Assembly: GCF_009600315.1 (NCBI RefSeq) | Contig: NZ_WIWC01000013.1 | Span: 1 to 64,000, forward strand | DNA length: 64,000 nucleotides | Source: Pseudomonas helleri | Lineage (GTDB): Bacteria; Pseudomonadota; Gammaproteobacteria; Pseudomonadales; Pseudomonadaceae | Direction: 5' to 3' | Shown here: in pieces, positions 1 through 8,815 of the stretch | How positions within the stretch are numbered: the first letter of the stretch is position 1 | How the letters are laid out: each line of letters starts with the position of its first letter | Translations under genes and position numbers: made by a program | The notes under the pieces: generated by a model | The model's database searches: none | Told to the model about the DNA's origin: nothing | What the model saw: only the letters and a program-made list of their open reading frames with translations

Positions 1-172
1 CTGAGTTCGGAATAAGACATAGGGCAGCACCGTACCGGAAAGGTCAGGTGTTGCACTCAGTTTTTGCCGCCGCCCTGTAATACGTTATTACAAGTTACAT
101 ATAGCTTGATCTTTCCTGGCGTTATCACGTTTTGCATATCAACTTTCGTTACTGTGCTGACAAGGAATAAGG

Positions 173-1120
173 ATGCCCCCATTCGCCGCAGGTCAACTTT
201 ATAGCGAAGTTTGCCACATGCATGATGCCCCTCAGCCGGCAGGTTCTACGGCTGATCTGGTGTGCGCTCGCATGAATGCTGGCAAGTTGTGGTTTTCCAG
301 TCAGGAAGAGCGCCATCAAGCCTTTTCCAACGGTGTTTTTCTGCTGCACATTCCCGATGACCTGGATGTGGGTGCCGCCGATCAATTCGCCAATGAGTTC
401 TATCGGGGCGACGCCAGCTTGTATGGCGGCTTCAAGGCGTTAACTTCCGCCTCTTTTGACGACGGCTTGCTGGGGTTCCATCGGCGAGTTGATCAGATTG
501 AGCAGTTCCTGCTTGAACGCCGGTTCTGGGGCAGTCACTACCCCGTCGAAATTGCGCTTATCGGCGAACAAATGACAGCGTTGTCACAGCAAATAGTGTG
601 TGCCGCGCTGGAGTTTGCTGGTATCCCGCCTTCGGTCTGGCTTCGGGGTAGCGGCAGTTGTTCTCACGCAGAAGGCGCCTATCACCTGACGTTTAACCAT
701 TACCGCACACAGCTGGACGCCGTGGGTTTGAGTTCGCACAAAGATGATGGCTTTCTGACAATTTTACGAACCACCCGTCAGGGGCTTGAAGTGAATCGAT
801 ATGATCGCTGGGAACGCGTAGACGCTACCCACAATCTGTTCGTGATCAACTTTGGCTTATCGATGGAAGTCTTGACGGCCCGCTGCCCGTCGCCGGTATC
901 CGCTATTGTTCATAGGGTTTCGCAACAAACCGAGGATCGAACCAGTTTTGGCCATTTCAGTTCGAGCAACTTTATGGACCGTGATCAAGGCAAGTTTGCC
1001 TATTGCCCTGTACAAGGCCTGCAACGGGCATTGGATAAACAGACGCTGTTAAAGGCTTATAGCCGCGATTATTGCACGCACATGCTTTATTCGGGTTGTT
1101 CACGAGATGAAACAGCCTGA
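173..1120 (+). CDS. isopenicillin-N-synthase-like 2-oxoglutarate/Fe(II) dioxygenase
   Basis: A 315-residue soluble protein with the layout of the non-haem iron, 2-oxoglutarate-dependent oxygenases of the IPNS/DAOCS type. The facial triad is readable: His189-Lys-Asp191 (HKDDGFLTIL context) and His247 in an IVHRV segment. Arg256-Thr-Ser258 fits the RxS pair that binds the 2-oxoglutarate carboxylate, and an NxY near residue 175 also fits the family. The start ATG has AAGGA six bases upstream; a later ATG at 218 is possible. The gene stands alone, with a convergent gene 25 bp downstream, so the context does not reveal a substrate. Family assignment is firm; the reaction is unknown. An ethylene-forming or amino-acid hydroxylating role would be a guess. 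Confidence 0.8.
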   Translation: MPPFAAGQLYSEVCHMHDAPQPAGSTADLVCARMNAGKLWFSSQEERHQAFSNGVFLLHIPDDLDVGAADQFANEFYRGDASLYGGFKALTSASFDDGLLGFHRRVDQIEQFLLERRFWGSHYPVEIALIGEQMTALSQQIVCAALEFAGIPPSVWLRGSGSCSHAEGAYHLTFNHYRTQLDAVGLSSHKDDGFLTILRTTRQGLEVNRYDRWERVDATHNLFVINFGLSMEVLTARCPSPVSAIVHRVSQQTEDRTSFGHFSSSNFMDRDQGKFAYCPVQGLQRALDKQTLLKAYSRDYCTHMLYSGCSRDETA

Positions 1121-1145
1121 TTAGCCTGTACCGTTCGAATGAAGC

Positions 1146-1730
1146 TCACGCGGCTGGCGGTTGGACCTGCCAAGGGCAATAACAACCTACGGCCAAAGTG
1201 TGCGTGGTATTTGCCGGACGGCCTTGGCTCAGGGCTTGCAACACAGGTTCGACAAAGCTGTTGCCCGCGTTGCAGGTAGCCCCTTCACTGTAAGGCCCGA
1301 TGTAAGCCAATTTACCGTTGCGGTCCCAGATCGCGATGGCCGGACTGGCGCTCAGGTGCTCTGCGCCGGGGAGGTGGGTCAATGGTTTGAGGGCCCCCAG
1401 CCTGATGGGCAGTTGCCCGTGTGTACCGGGTTTTTGAACGGCATAAAACTCGATGCCCTGTGGCGCGTAGTGGTTGATCAGCTCGCTCAGGTGTTGATAG
1501 TTACCCACATTGCACGGGCAATCCGGGTCCCAGAAGTGCACGACGCGAATGGCGCCCGGGCCTGACAATTCGGCAGGTAAACGCAGGGCATCCCCGGCGA
1601 ACAGCACAGCTTGATCACTGAACGTGCGAATGTAACGGCCTTGAAACCAGTCGTAAGCCCTCCATAACCCCGCAGCGCATAACAGCGTCAGCAGGCAGGC
1701 CAGCAGCGTTTTTAACGTTAGCTCAGGCAT
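1146..1730 (-). CDS. membrane-anchored thioredoxin-like protein (DUF6436 type)
   Basis: A 194-residue protein with one N-terminal membrane segment (about residues 7-25) followed by a periplasmic thioredoxin-like fold. The region VVHFWDPDCPCN (about residues 63-74) sits where thioredoxins carry CxxC, but here the cysteines form a CxC pair, and a further Cys-Tyr-Cys lies near the C-terminus. This matches small thioredoxin-like proteins that I recall as DUF6436. It is probably an envelope thiol protein, but the altered active site makes a classic disulfide reductase role uncertain. It is transcribed convergently with the oxygenase gene and divergently from the hydrolase gene at 1820. Confidence 0.7.
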   Translation of the reverse strand: MPELTLKTLLACLLTLLCAAGLWRAYDWFQGRYIRTFSDQAVLFAGDALRLPAELSGPGAIRVVHFWDPDCPCNVGNYQHLSELINHYAPQGIEFYAVQKPGTHGQLPIRLGALKPLTHLPGAEHLSASPAIAIWDRNGKLAYIGPYSEGATCNAGNSFVEPVLQALSQGRPANTTHTLAVGCYCPWQVQPPAA

Positions 1731-1819
1731 TCAATCAGGTCCTCGAAGTACACGTAGCTTGCCATGCTTGACCCGACAGATGAATATCGTCGGTCTATAA
1801 AGCCTGTTTGGAAATCGCT

Positions 1820-2758
1820 ATGTCCCCCCCGTTTTCTCCCGATGACTTGCGCGCCAGCTTGCAACCCTTGAGCGCAGGCCAGCCACTGTCGAGCGATGGA
1901 TTGGCGTACCAGCACTTTTACGGGCTGGATTTTGCCCAGCGCTCAGCACCTGTGCGCCGGCAATTGGGGCGTTTCAGTGCGGCAGGTTACGACCTGGTCA
2001 GTCAGGTTTGGTGGCCCGAGCGTGCGGTCGCGACGCTCTTTGTGATCCACGGGTTTTACGACCACATGGGCTTGTACCGGCATGTCATCGAGTGGGGCTT
2101 GAACCACGGTTTCGCGGTGATTGCCTGTGACTTGCCGGGGCATGGGCTGTCGAGTGGCGAACGGGCCAGCATTGATGATTTCGCGCAGTATCAGGCGGTG
2201 CTTCAGGGGTTGTTTATCGAAGCGCAATCACTCGATTTACCCAAGCCCTGGCACCTGTGTGGTCAGAGTACGGGGGGCGCAATCGTGCTGGATCATGTGC
2301 TGCGCTATGGCGATACAAGCCCAGCTCAGGGTCAAATCGTGCTGCTGTCGCCACTAGTGCGGCCCAAGGACTGGGGCTGGTCGAAATTCAGTTATTACTT
2401 GCTCAGGCCCTTCGTCAAGGGCATCGCCCGGCGCTTCAGCGAGAATTCCAACGACCCCGACTTCCTGCCCTTTCTGCAAGCCGATCCCTTGCAGCCGTTA
2501 CGCCTGCCAACCGCTTGGGTAGGGGCGCTCGCGCGCTGGATACCGCGTATCGAAAACGCACCGCCCTGCTCTCGCCAACCCTTGGTCGTTCAGGGCTCGG
2601 CCGACAAAACAGTCGATTGGCAGCATAACCTTGAAGTTCTGACCGCCAAGTTCAACCAGCCGCAGGTGCTGGTGTTGCCCAACGCGCGGCATCATCTGGC
2701 GAATGAAACGGCGCAGATACGCGAGGATTATTTTGCGTTTCTGGACCGTTTTTTTTGA
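1820..2758 (+). CDS. alpha/beta hydrolase, monoacylglycerol lipase-like (serine aminopeptidase S33 family)
   Basis: About 312 residues from the ATG at 1820, which is preferred to an upstream in-frame codon at 1808 because the sequence from MSPPFSPDD onward is protein-like. The nucleophile elbow GQSTG, an acid loop GSADKTVDW and a late histidine in NARHHLANE give a full Ser-Asp-His triad. The early HGFYDHMGLY and CDLPGHGLSSGERA segments are typical of lysophospholipase/monoacylglycerol lipase-like members, which release fatty acid from monoacylglycerols or lysolipids. No signal peptide is visible, so it is probably cytoplasmic. The actual substrate cannot be told from sequence. Confidence 0.8.
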   Translation: MSPPFSPDDLRASLQPLSAGQPLSSDGLAYQHFYGLDFAQRSAPVRRQLGRFSAAGYDLVSQVWWPERAVATLFVIHGFYDHMGLYRHVIEWGLNHGFAVIACDLPGHGLSSGERASIDDFAQYQAVLQGLFIEAQSLDLPKPWHLCGQSTGGAIVLDHVLRYGDTSPAQGQIVLLSPLVRPKDWGWSKFSYYLLRPFVKGIARRFSENSNDPDFLPFLQADPLQPLRLPTAWVGALARWIPRIENAPPCSRQPLVVQGSADKTVDWQHNLEVLTAKFNQPQVLVLPNARHHLANETAQIREDYFAFLDRFF

Positions 2759-2780
2759 GCTGAGCCGAGGGCGCAGCTCC

Positions 2781-2814
2781 CTGCTGAGTACCGTGTTTCA
2801 TCAGTACTCAGCAG
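2781..2814. terminator. hairpin between convergent genes
   Basis: A perfect 11-bp inverted repeat (CTGCTGAGTAC at 2781-2791 and GTACTCAGCAG at 2804-2814, 12-nt loop) lies between the convergent stops at 2758 and 2822. There is no U-tract, so it is a candidate mRNA 3'-end hairpin rather than a textbook intrinsic terminator. Confidence 0.45.
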
Positions 2815-2821
2815 AGTCTGC

Positions 2822-4162
2822 TCAGTCCTTTTTGAGGACTTTGGCCAAGACGATTTTCGGGCCTTTCATCTTTTTGATGATGATGCGCAGGCCTTCCACT
2901 TCAAGGGTTTCTTCTTCTTCGGGCACCCGTTTCAAGGTGTCGTAGATAAGCCCCGCGATGGTTTCGGCCTCTACGTGGTCAAGGTCAACGCCCAGCAGGC
3001 GCTCGATCTTGAATAAAGGCGTATCGCCGCGCACCAGCAGTTTGCCCGGCTGGTACGAAAGAATGCCGCGCTCAGCCTTGCGGTGTTCGTCTTGAATATC
3101 GCCGACCAGGACTTCAAGCACGTCTTCCATCGTCAGGTAGCCGACCACTTTGCCATCTGCTTCTTCAACCAGCGCAAAGTGCGCGCCGCCCTTGCGGAAG
3201 CGCTCGAGCAACTGCGACAGCGGCATATGACGCGACACGCGCTCCAGAGGGCGGGTCAGCTCTTCAAGGTTGAAGGTCTCGGGCAAGTGATCAAGGTCGG
3301 CCAATTCCAGCAACAGGTCTTTGATGTGCAGCAACCCGAGAAAGGTGTTGGTTTCAGCATCGTAGACCGGGTAACGGCTGAATTTGTGACGACGAAACAT
3401 CGCCAGAATTTCTTTCAGCGGCGCCTTGGAATCCAGAGTCACCAGGTCTTCACGGGAGTTGGCCCAGTCGACCACTTCCAGCTCGCCCATCTCGACTGCT
3501 GAGGCCAGTACGCGCATGCCTTGATCGCTGGGATCCTGACCACGGCTGGAGTGCAGAATCAGTTTGAGTTCTTCACGGCTGTAGGCGTGGTCATGGTGCG
3601 CGCCCGGCTCGCCCTGCCCTGCAATGCGCAAAATGGCATTGGCACTGGCGTTGAGCAAATAAATGGCCGGGTACATCGCCCAATAGAAGAGGTACAGCGG
3701 CACGGCGGTCCACAGCGACAACGTCTCGGGTTTGCGAATAGCCCAGGATTTTGGCGCCAGCTCGCCCACCACGATGTGCAGGTAAGAAATGACAAAGAAG
3801 GCGGCAAAGAACGACACACCTTTGATCACTTCAGGCGATTCGACACCGATGGCGCCCAGCAGCGGCTCCAGAATATGAGCGAATGCCGGTTCACCGACCC
3901 AGCCCAGGCCCAGCGACGCCAGGGTGATACCCAACTGACATGCGGACAGATAAGCATCGAGCTGGTTATGAACAATGCGCAGGATTCGGCCGCTCCAGCC
4001 GTTGACGTCGGCGATGGACTCAACCCGCGTGGCGCGCAATTTGACCATGGAGAATTCCGCCGCAACGAAAAAACCGTTGAGCAAAACCAGGATCAGAGCA
4101 AAAAGAATCATGCCGAAGTCGGCGAAGAGTGAGGCGAGGGTCAAACCAGGGGAAGGGTCCAT
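2822..4162 (-). CDS. hemolysin-family CNNM/CorC-type CBS-domain membrane protein
   Basis: A 446-residue protein with the three-part layout of the HlyC/CorC (CNNM) family. An N-terminal DUF21 transmembrane domain spans about residues 12-200 and begins with a long hydrophobic helix and the conserved NGFFVAAEFSMVKLR segment. A pair of CBS domains follows (about 215-335, including LHIKDLLLE and GYLTMEDVLE), then a CorC/HlyC C-terminal domain. Relatives move or regulate Mg2+/Co2+; the haemolysin name is historical. It lies 123 bp downstream of phoR on the same strand and may be co-transcribed, but whether it is part of the Pho response is not shown by the sequence. The start codon has a weak ribosome site, so it may begin a few codons later. 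Confidence 0.85.
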   Translation of the reverse strand: MDPSPGLTLASLFADFGMILFALILVLLNGFFVAAEFSMVKLRATRVESIADVNGWSGRILRIVHNQLDAYLSACQLGITLASLGLGWVGEPAFAHILEPLLGAIGVESPEVIKGVSFFAAFFVISYLHIVVGELAPKSWAIRKPETLSLWTAVPLYLFYWAMYPAIYLLNASANAILRIAGQGEPGAHHDHAYSREELKLILHSSRGQDPSDQGMRVLASAVEMGELEVVDWANSREDLVTLDSKAPLKEILAMFRRHKFSRYPVYDAETNTFLGLLHIKDLLLELADLDHLPETFNLEELTRPLERVSRHMPLSQLLERFRKGGAHFALVEEADGKVVGYLTMEDVLEVLVGDIQDEHRKAERGILSYQPGKLLVRGDTPLFKIERLLGVDLDHVEAETIAGLIYDTLKRVPEEEETLEVEGLRIIIKKMKGPKIVLAKVLKKD

Positions 4163-4285
4163 GATGGAGTTTTACGGGTTCCGTTATTTCGAAAAAAGAA
4201 GGGGTTCAGGTCTGTTAATCAGACAGATGTAACGCAATGTAGCGGCAGATGCGGCCCTTGCCTAGTGGGCAAAAGCCGCAGGTGC

Positions 4286-5614
4286 TTAGTCATTGGCTGT
4301 CGAAAGAGCAGGCTTGGCCACCTGTGACGCAGCGAAATGGCAGGTAAACGTGCTGCCCTGTCCCAACGCGCTGCTGATTTCCAGACGCCCGCGGTGGCGC
4401 AGCAACACATGCTTGACGATGGCCAGACCCAATCCGGTACCACCCGTACTGGCATTGCGGCTGGAGTCCACGCGGTAGAAACGCTCAGTCAGACGCGGCA
4501 AGTGTTTGTTGTCGATGCCGACACCGGAGTCCTGAACACTGAGGTGCGCGCCCGAAGCATCGGCCCACCAGCGGATATGGATGTTGCCACCATCCGGGGT
4601 GTATTTGACCGCGTTGAAGATCAGGTTGGAGAACGCACTGCGCAGCTCGGGCTCACTGCCTTTGAGGGCAGCAGTACTTTTAACGTCCAGCGTGATGGTC
4701 TGGTTGCGCTGCCCGGACAACGCTTTCGCATCGCCCTTGATCGACTGCAACAAGGCGTCGATGGCCACCGGCTGATTGTCAGACGGGTAGTCCGTCGCCT
4801 CAAGCTTGGCCAGTAACAGCAAGTCGTTAAGCAAGGTCTGCATGCGCTCGCCTTGTTGCTGCATTTGCGACAGCGGGCGTTTCCAGCGCGGGTTCACATC
4901 ATCAACGTTATCGAGCAAGGTTTCGAGGTAGCCGCAGATTACCGTCAGCGGTGTGCGCAACTCATGGGAGACATTGGCGATAAAGTCTTTACGCATTTGT
5001 TCAAGCTGGTGCAGGCGGGTTACATCGCGCACCAGCATCAAGTGCTCATTATTGCCGTAGCGCGTGATGTAGAACTGGATGTGCAGGTGGTCGTTGACCG
5101 GCGAGGGAATGTCCAGCGGCTCGACATAGTTGCCCGCCTCAAAATATTCCTTGAAGCGTGGATGGCGCACCAGATTGCTGACCGGCTGGCCGCTGTCCTG
5201 AGGGGTCTTTAGCCCCAACAAGGTCTCGGCAGCGCGGTTCCACCATTCGAGGTTACCATCGCTGTCGAGGGTGACGACCGCGTCCTTGAGTGCAGCCGTC
5301 GATTCTTGTACCCGATCAATCACCGCTTGCAAGCGGCCGCGCGCTCGTTGGTCGCGACGTTGCAGGTGGTAGATGCTGTCAAACACCTCACCCCACAGGC
5401 CGTAGCCGTCTGGCGGAGGTTCATCGGGTTTGTGCTGGCGCAGCCAATGGTGCAAGCGCAATAACTGCTTGAGGGTCCAGCCCAAATAAAGCGCCAGACC
5501 CACCGCCAGGCTCAATCCGTAATAACCACTGACAAGCCCGATCAACAGGCACACGCCGATCAGAAGCACTAAATGACGAATCAGCGTGCTATGCCATTTT
5601 TGGTTCAAGGTCAT
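4286..5614 (-). CDS. phoR: phosphate regulon sensor histidine kinase PhoR
   Basis: A 442-residue inner-membrane sensor kinase, the usual PhoR length. Hydrophobic segments near residues 10-50 anchor it without a sizeable periplasmic domain, as in other PhoR proteins, which sense phosphate through PstSCAB and PhoU. A PAS domain follows (about 100-190), then the H-box (NVSHELRTPLT, phosphorylated His near residue 217) and the HATPase region with N, G1 (DSGVGI) and G2 (GGTGLGLAIVKH) boxes. It phosphorylates PhoB when phosphate is scarce. phoB lies 85 bp upstream on the same strand, so the two form the standard phoBR operon. Confidence 0.96.
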   Translation of the reverse strand: MTLNQKWHSTLIRHLVLLIGVCLLIGLVSGYYGLSLAVGLALYLGWTLKQLLRLHHWLRQHKPDEPPPDGYGLWGEVFDSIYHLQRRDQRARGRLQAVIDRVQESTAALKDAVVTLDSDGNLEWWNRAAETLLGLKTPQDSGQPVSNLVRHPRFKEYFEAGNYVEPLDIPSPVNDHLHIQFYITRYGNNEHLMLVRDVTRLHQLEQMRKDFIANVSHELRTPLTVICGYLETLLDNVDDVNPRWKRPLSQMQQQGERMQTLLNDLLLLAKLEATDYPSDNQPVAIDALLQSIKGDAKALSGQRNQTITLDVKSTAALKGSEPELRSAFSNLIFNAVKYTPDGGNIHIRWWADASGAHLSVQDSGVGIDNKHLPRLTERFYRVDSSRNASTGGTGLGLAIVKHVLLRHRGRLEISSALGQGSTFTCHFAASQVAKPALSTAND

Positions 5615-5699
5615 ACGTCCCGTTATGAGCTTTCAGTCGCAAGCATTAAGCGCAATCGCATTAGGCTCACCGCCGATCAATGGCGGCTGGCCGCTTGTG

Positions 5700-6392
5700 T
5701 CAGGCTTTGGTGGAAAACCGATACCCTGTGCCGCGCACGGTTTGTACCAGATTTTCATAGGCTTCGCCGAGTGCCTTGCGCAGGCGGCGGATGTGAACGT
5801 CTACCGTGCGCTCTTCGACATACACGTTGCCGCCCCAGACCTGATCAAGCAATTGACCACGGGTGTAGGCGCGTTCCTGGTGGGTCATGAAGAACTGCAG
5901 CAGACGGTATTCTGTGGGACCCATTTCGGCCGGTGTGCCGTCAATGGTCACGCGATGGCTGATGGGGTCGAGCAGCAAACCGCCAATTTCAATAGGGGAT
6001 TCGGTATCAGCGGGGCCGGCACGGCGCAGCACAGCCTTGAGGCGCGCCACGAGTTCCCGGGGTGAGAAGGGTTTGGTGATGTAGTCGTCCGCCCCCACTT
6101 CCAGCCCCTGGATCTTGTTGTCCTCTTCACCTTTGGCCGTCAGCATGATGATCGGAATATCGTTGGTCAGTTCTTCGCGCTTGAGGCGGCGGGCCAATTC
6201 GATACCAGAGGTGCCGCCGGGGAGCATCCAGTCAAGCAGGATCAGATCGGGTTTGCGATCAACGATGATGGCGTGGGCGTCTTGAGCATTGTCGGCTTCA
6301 AGGCAGTCATAGCCTGCCATTTCCAGTGCCACGGCGATCATTTCGCGGATGGGTGCCTCGTCATCAACGATCAAAATGCTCCTGCCAGCCAT
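5700..6392 (-). CDS. phoB: phosphate regulon response regulator PhoB
   Basis: A 230-residue OmpR/PhoB-family response regulator. The receiver domain shows the acidic pair Asp10-Asp11, the phosphoacceptor Asp54 ([10 protein letters not shown]), Thr in MLTAKGEE and Lys in [11 protein letters not shown]. The C-terminal winged helix ends with the usual [17 protein letters not shown] and TVRGTGYRF recognition and wing segments. It activates phosphate-starvation genes by binding Pho boxes. A Pho-box-like site lies about 54-71 bp upstream of the start on the same strand, consistent with autoregulation. phoR follows it directly. Confidence 0.97.
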   Translation of the reverse strand: MAGRSILIVDDEAPIREMIAVALEMAGYDCLEADNAQDAHAIIVDRKPDLILLDWMLPGGTSGIELARRLKREELTNDIPIIMLTAKGEEDNKIQGLEVGADDYITKPFSPRELVARLKAVLRRAGPADTESPIEIGGLLLDPISHRVTIDGTPAEMGPTEYRLLQFFMTHQERAYTRGQLLDQVWGGNVYVEERTVDVHIRRLRKALGEAYENLVQTVRGTGYRFSTKA

Positions 6393-6404
6393 GCCTTAAT
6401 CCTC

Positions 6405-6422
6405 TTGTCATTTAACTGTCTT
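6405..6422 (+). promoter_or_regulatory. Pho-box-like site oriented toward the DUF5924 gene
   Basis: TTGTCAT-TTAA-CTGTCTT: two 7-mers separated by 4 bp, each matching 6 of 7 positions of the PhoB half-site CTGTCAT. It reads on the plus strand, toward the gene at 6553, and sits just upstream of the phoB start. Candidate only. Confidence 0.4.
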
Positions 6423-6445
6423 GTGGCGCATTAGATAACGCAATT

Positions 6446-6463
6446 ATTGCAGTTGTGTGACAG
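6446..6463 (-). promoter_or_regulatory. Pho box upstream of phoB
   Basis: On the minus strand the sequence reads CTGTCAC-ACAA-CTGCAAT. The first 7-mer matches the PhoB half-site CTGTCAT at 6 of 7 positions and the second at 5 of 7, with the standard 4-bp spacer. Its place and orientation upstream of phoB fit the known autoregulation of phoB. Confidence 0.6.
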
Positions 6464-6552
6464 ATCTACCTGTAAAGGGCTAGAGGCAACAAACTCCCAC
6501 ACTCGCTACTGCCTAAAACGCTATTCTGTCGAGGATTTTCTCTATACAGAAT

Positions 6553-7605
6553 GTGAACCGCCCCATGCCTAACTGGAACCACTACCTACAGCGCGTCATT
6601 GAGCTGATGAAGCGCTATCCAGGGTTGATCGCCGTATTCGGCTTTTTCTCGGGGGTGGGCAGTTTCATTCTGGTTGACCGCCAACAAGGCATGGCTCGCT
6701 GGATCGCGGTCATCCTTCTGGTTAGCTGGGTCTGGCTGATGCTGGAGAATACCTTCACGCAGCTGTTCGCTCGGGTGTTCAAGCGCGAAATACCGCCGCC
6801 CTTGCTGCGGTACGCCACTCAGATGATCCATCAGGAAAGTCTGTTTTTCGTTTTGCCGTTTTTCTTCATCACCACGACCTGGAACAGCGGCCAGCTGGTG
6901 TTTACCGGACTGCTCGGCGCCAGCGCACTGGTCACCATTACCGACCCTCTGTACTACCGATGGCTTGCCCCCCGGCGCTGGCTGTTTTTGGCGCTGCATA
7001 CGCTGGCCCTGTTTGCGGCGCTGCTGACCGCGCTGCCGATCATCCTCAACCTGACCACTTCAGAGAGCTACAAGTTGGCTCTGGGCGCCGCCGTGCTGCT
7101 TTCCATTCCCAGTCTGGCCGTCAGCTTGCCCCTCAAAACCTGGCGCGGCTGGCTGATATTGCCTTTGATCGTACTGGCACTGGGCAGCACCGGTTGGCTG
7201 CTACGCTCCTGGGTGCCGCCCGCCACGCTGTGGATGACAGAAGTGGCCGTGACCACGCAACTGCAAGACCGTACGCCCGGTGACAGCATCAAGCAGATCA
7301 GCGTCAGCGAGCTACGCAGTCGCGGGTTGTACGCCTACACATCCATCAACGCACCGCGAGGTCTGAATGAGCGGATCTATCACGTGTGGCAGCTCAATGG
7401 TCAGGAAGTCGACCGCATTGCCCTGGATATTCATGGCGGACGCAAAGAGGGCTATCGCGCCTGGACCCATAAGCAGAACTTCCCGCCCAATCCGGTAGGC
7501 CGCTGGCAAGTGCGGGTGCTGACAGAAGACGGACAAATGATTGGCGTCTTGCGCTTCAGGGTTAACCCAGATCAATCGGCGGCAACGGATGTTCAGGCAA
7601 ACTGA
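6553..7605 (+). CDS. DUF5924 membrane protein with C-terminal DUF2914 domain
   Basis: About 350 residues from a GTG at 6553, or 346 from the ATG at 6565. The first two thirds contain about seven or eight hydrophobic helices (roughly residues 22-225). The last ~120 residues form a soluble domain (from VTTQLQDRTPGD, including HVWQLNGQEVDRI and RVLTEDGQMIGVLRF) that resembles DUF2914, a domain of unknown function often attached to membrane proteins. The gene diverges from phoB, with two Pho-box-like sites in the shared upstream region. Function unknown; the family call rests on overall layout and recalled family signatures. Confidence 0.65.
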   Translation: MNRPMPNWNHYLQRVIELMKRYPGLIAVFGFFSGVGSFILVDRQQGMARWIAVILLVSWVWLMLENTFTQLFARVFKREIPPPLLRYATQMIHQESLFFVLPFFFITTTWNSGQLVFTGLLGASALVTITDPLYYRWLAPRRWLFLALHTLALFAALLTALPIILNLTTSESYKLALGAAVLLSIPSLAVSLPLKTWRGWLILPLIVLALGSTGWLLRSWVPPATLWMTEVAVTTQLQDRTPGDSIKQISVSELRSRGLYAYTSINAPRGLNERIYHVWQLNGQEVDRIALDIHGGRKEGYRAWTHKQNFPPNPVGRWQVRVLTEDGQMIGVLRFRVNPDQSAATDVQAN

Positions 7606-7660
7606 GGCACTTTTTCGAGACTGTGCTATTACATAAAGTCTGCGTTTACACGTATTGAGC

Positions 7661-8815
7661 ATGGAGCTGACGACTATTACAGCCACGGCGGGCACTGCCC
7701 AACTAGACACCTCAAGCAATCCGGCGCGGCTGCGACTCAGCGGTGACTGGACGCTTGCTCATTACACTGACCTCAAACAGCAAACCGAGCAGCTCGCTGG
7801 CCAATACGACGCCCAAACCGCGATTGATCTGGACGACGTCTCCAGCATCGACACCGCCGGGGCGTCACTGATGGTGGAGTTGCTGGGCGCAGAGCGCGTC
7901 AGTCAATTGACCGAAACCGCCCATAAACTCCCCGCCGCCGATCGCGCCCTGCTGCAAACGGTTTACTCGTCTATGCGCGACTTTTGCGTACCGGTCAAAA
8001 CGGTTCAGCAGAATGTCATTACCCAGTTGTTGTGCCGCATCGGCAGCGCCGTCTACAAGCTTTGGCAAGACACCCTGCAACTGTTGGGCTTCATCGGTCT
8101 GATCCTGCAAACCCTGGCCCGCAATCTGTTTCGACCTTCACAGTGGCGCATCACGCCCGTGGTCGCGCATATCGAACAAATAGGCCTCAATGCTGCCCCG
8201 ATTGTCATGCTGCTGACCTTCATGGTGGGCGCCGTGGTGGCCTTTTTGGGAGCTACCGTGCTGGCCAACTTTGGTGCTGGCATCTTTACCGTCGACTTGG
8301 TTGCGTTTTCCTTCCTGCGCGAATTTGGTGTTTTGCTCACCGCTATCCTGTTGGCAGGTCGCACAGCCAGCGCCTTTACGGCACAAATCGGCTCGATGAA
8401 AGCCAATGAAGAAATTGATGCCATCCGCACCTTGGGCCTTGATCCGATGGACCTGCTGGTACTGCCCAGAGTACTGGCCCTGTTGATTGCCCTGCCCTTG
8501 CTGACCTTTCTGGCAATGATGGCCGGCATCATCGGCGGCGCCGTGGTGTGTGTGGTGTCGTTGGGCATCTCGCCCGACATGTTTATTTCAATGCTGCATT
8601 CCGACATCAGCGTCAAAAACTTTCTGGTGGGCATGGTCAAGGCCCCGTTTTTCGCCTTTCTGATCGCCGCAGTGGGCTGCCTTGAGGGCTTTAAAGTCAG
8701 CGGCAGCGCTGAATCGGTGGGCGAACACACGACGTCCAGCGTGGTGCAATCGATCTTTATCGTGATCGTGCTCGACGCGGTCGCCGCGCTGTTCTTTATG
8801 GAGATGGGCTGGTGA
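7661..8815 (+). CDS. MlaE-type ABC permease with N-terminal STAS domain
   Basis: About 384 residues from the ATG at 7661 (an upstream TTG at 7655 is possible). Residues 1 to ~115 form a STAS domain like MlaB (LSGDWTLAHY, IDLDDVSSIDTAGASLM). Residues ~120-384 form the MlaE permease: about five membrane helices with GRTASAFTAQIGSMKANEEIDAIRTLGLDP, the family's coupling region that contacts the ATPase. In the Mla system the STAS protein is separate; here it is fused. The protein would be the membrane subunit of a phospholipid or sterol-like lipid transporter between inner and outer membranes. It starts a four-gene unit in which the next gene overlaps its stop by 4 bp. Confidence 0.9.
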   Translation: MELTTITATAGTAQLDTSSNPARLRLSGDWTLAHYTDLKQQTEQLAGQYDAQTAIDLDDVSSIDTAGASLMVELLGAERVSQLTETAHKLPAADRALLQTVYSSMRDFCVPVKTVQQNVITQLLCRIGSAVYKLWQDTLQLLGFIGLILQTLARNLFRPSQWRITPVVAHIEQIGLNAAPIVMLLTFMVGAVVAFLGATVLANFGAGIFTVDLVAFSFLREFGVLLTAILLAGRTASAFTAQIGSMKANEEIDAIRTLGLDPMDLLVLPRVLALLIALPLLTFLAMMAGIIGGAVVCVVSLGISPDMFISMLHSDISVKNFLVGMVKAPFFAFLIAAVGCLEGFKVSGSAESVGEHTTSSVVQSIFIVIVLDAVAALFFMEMGW

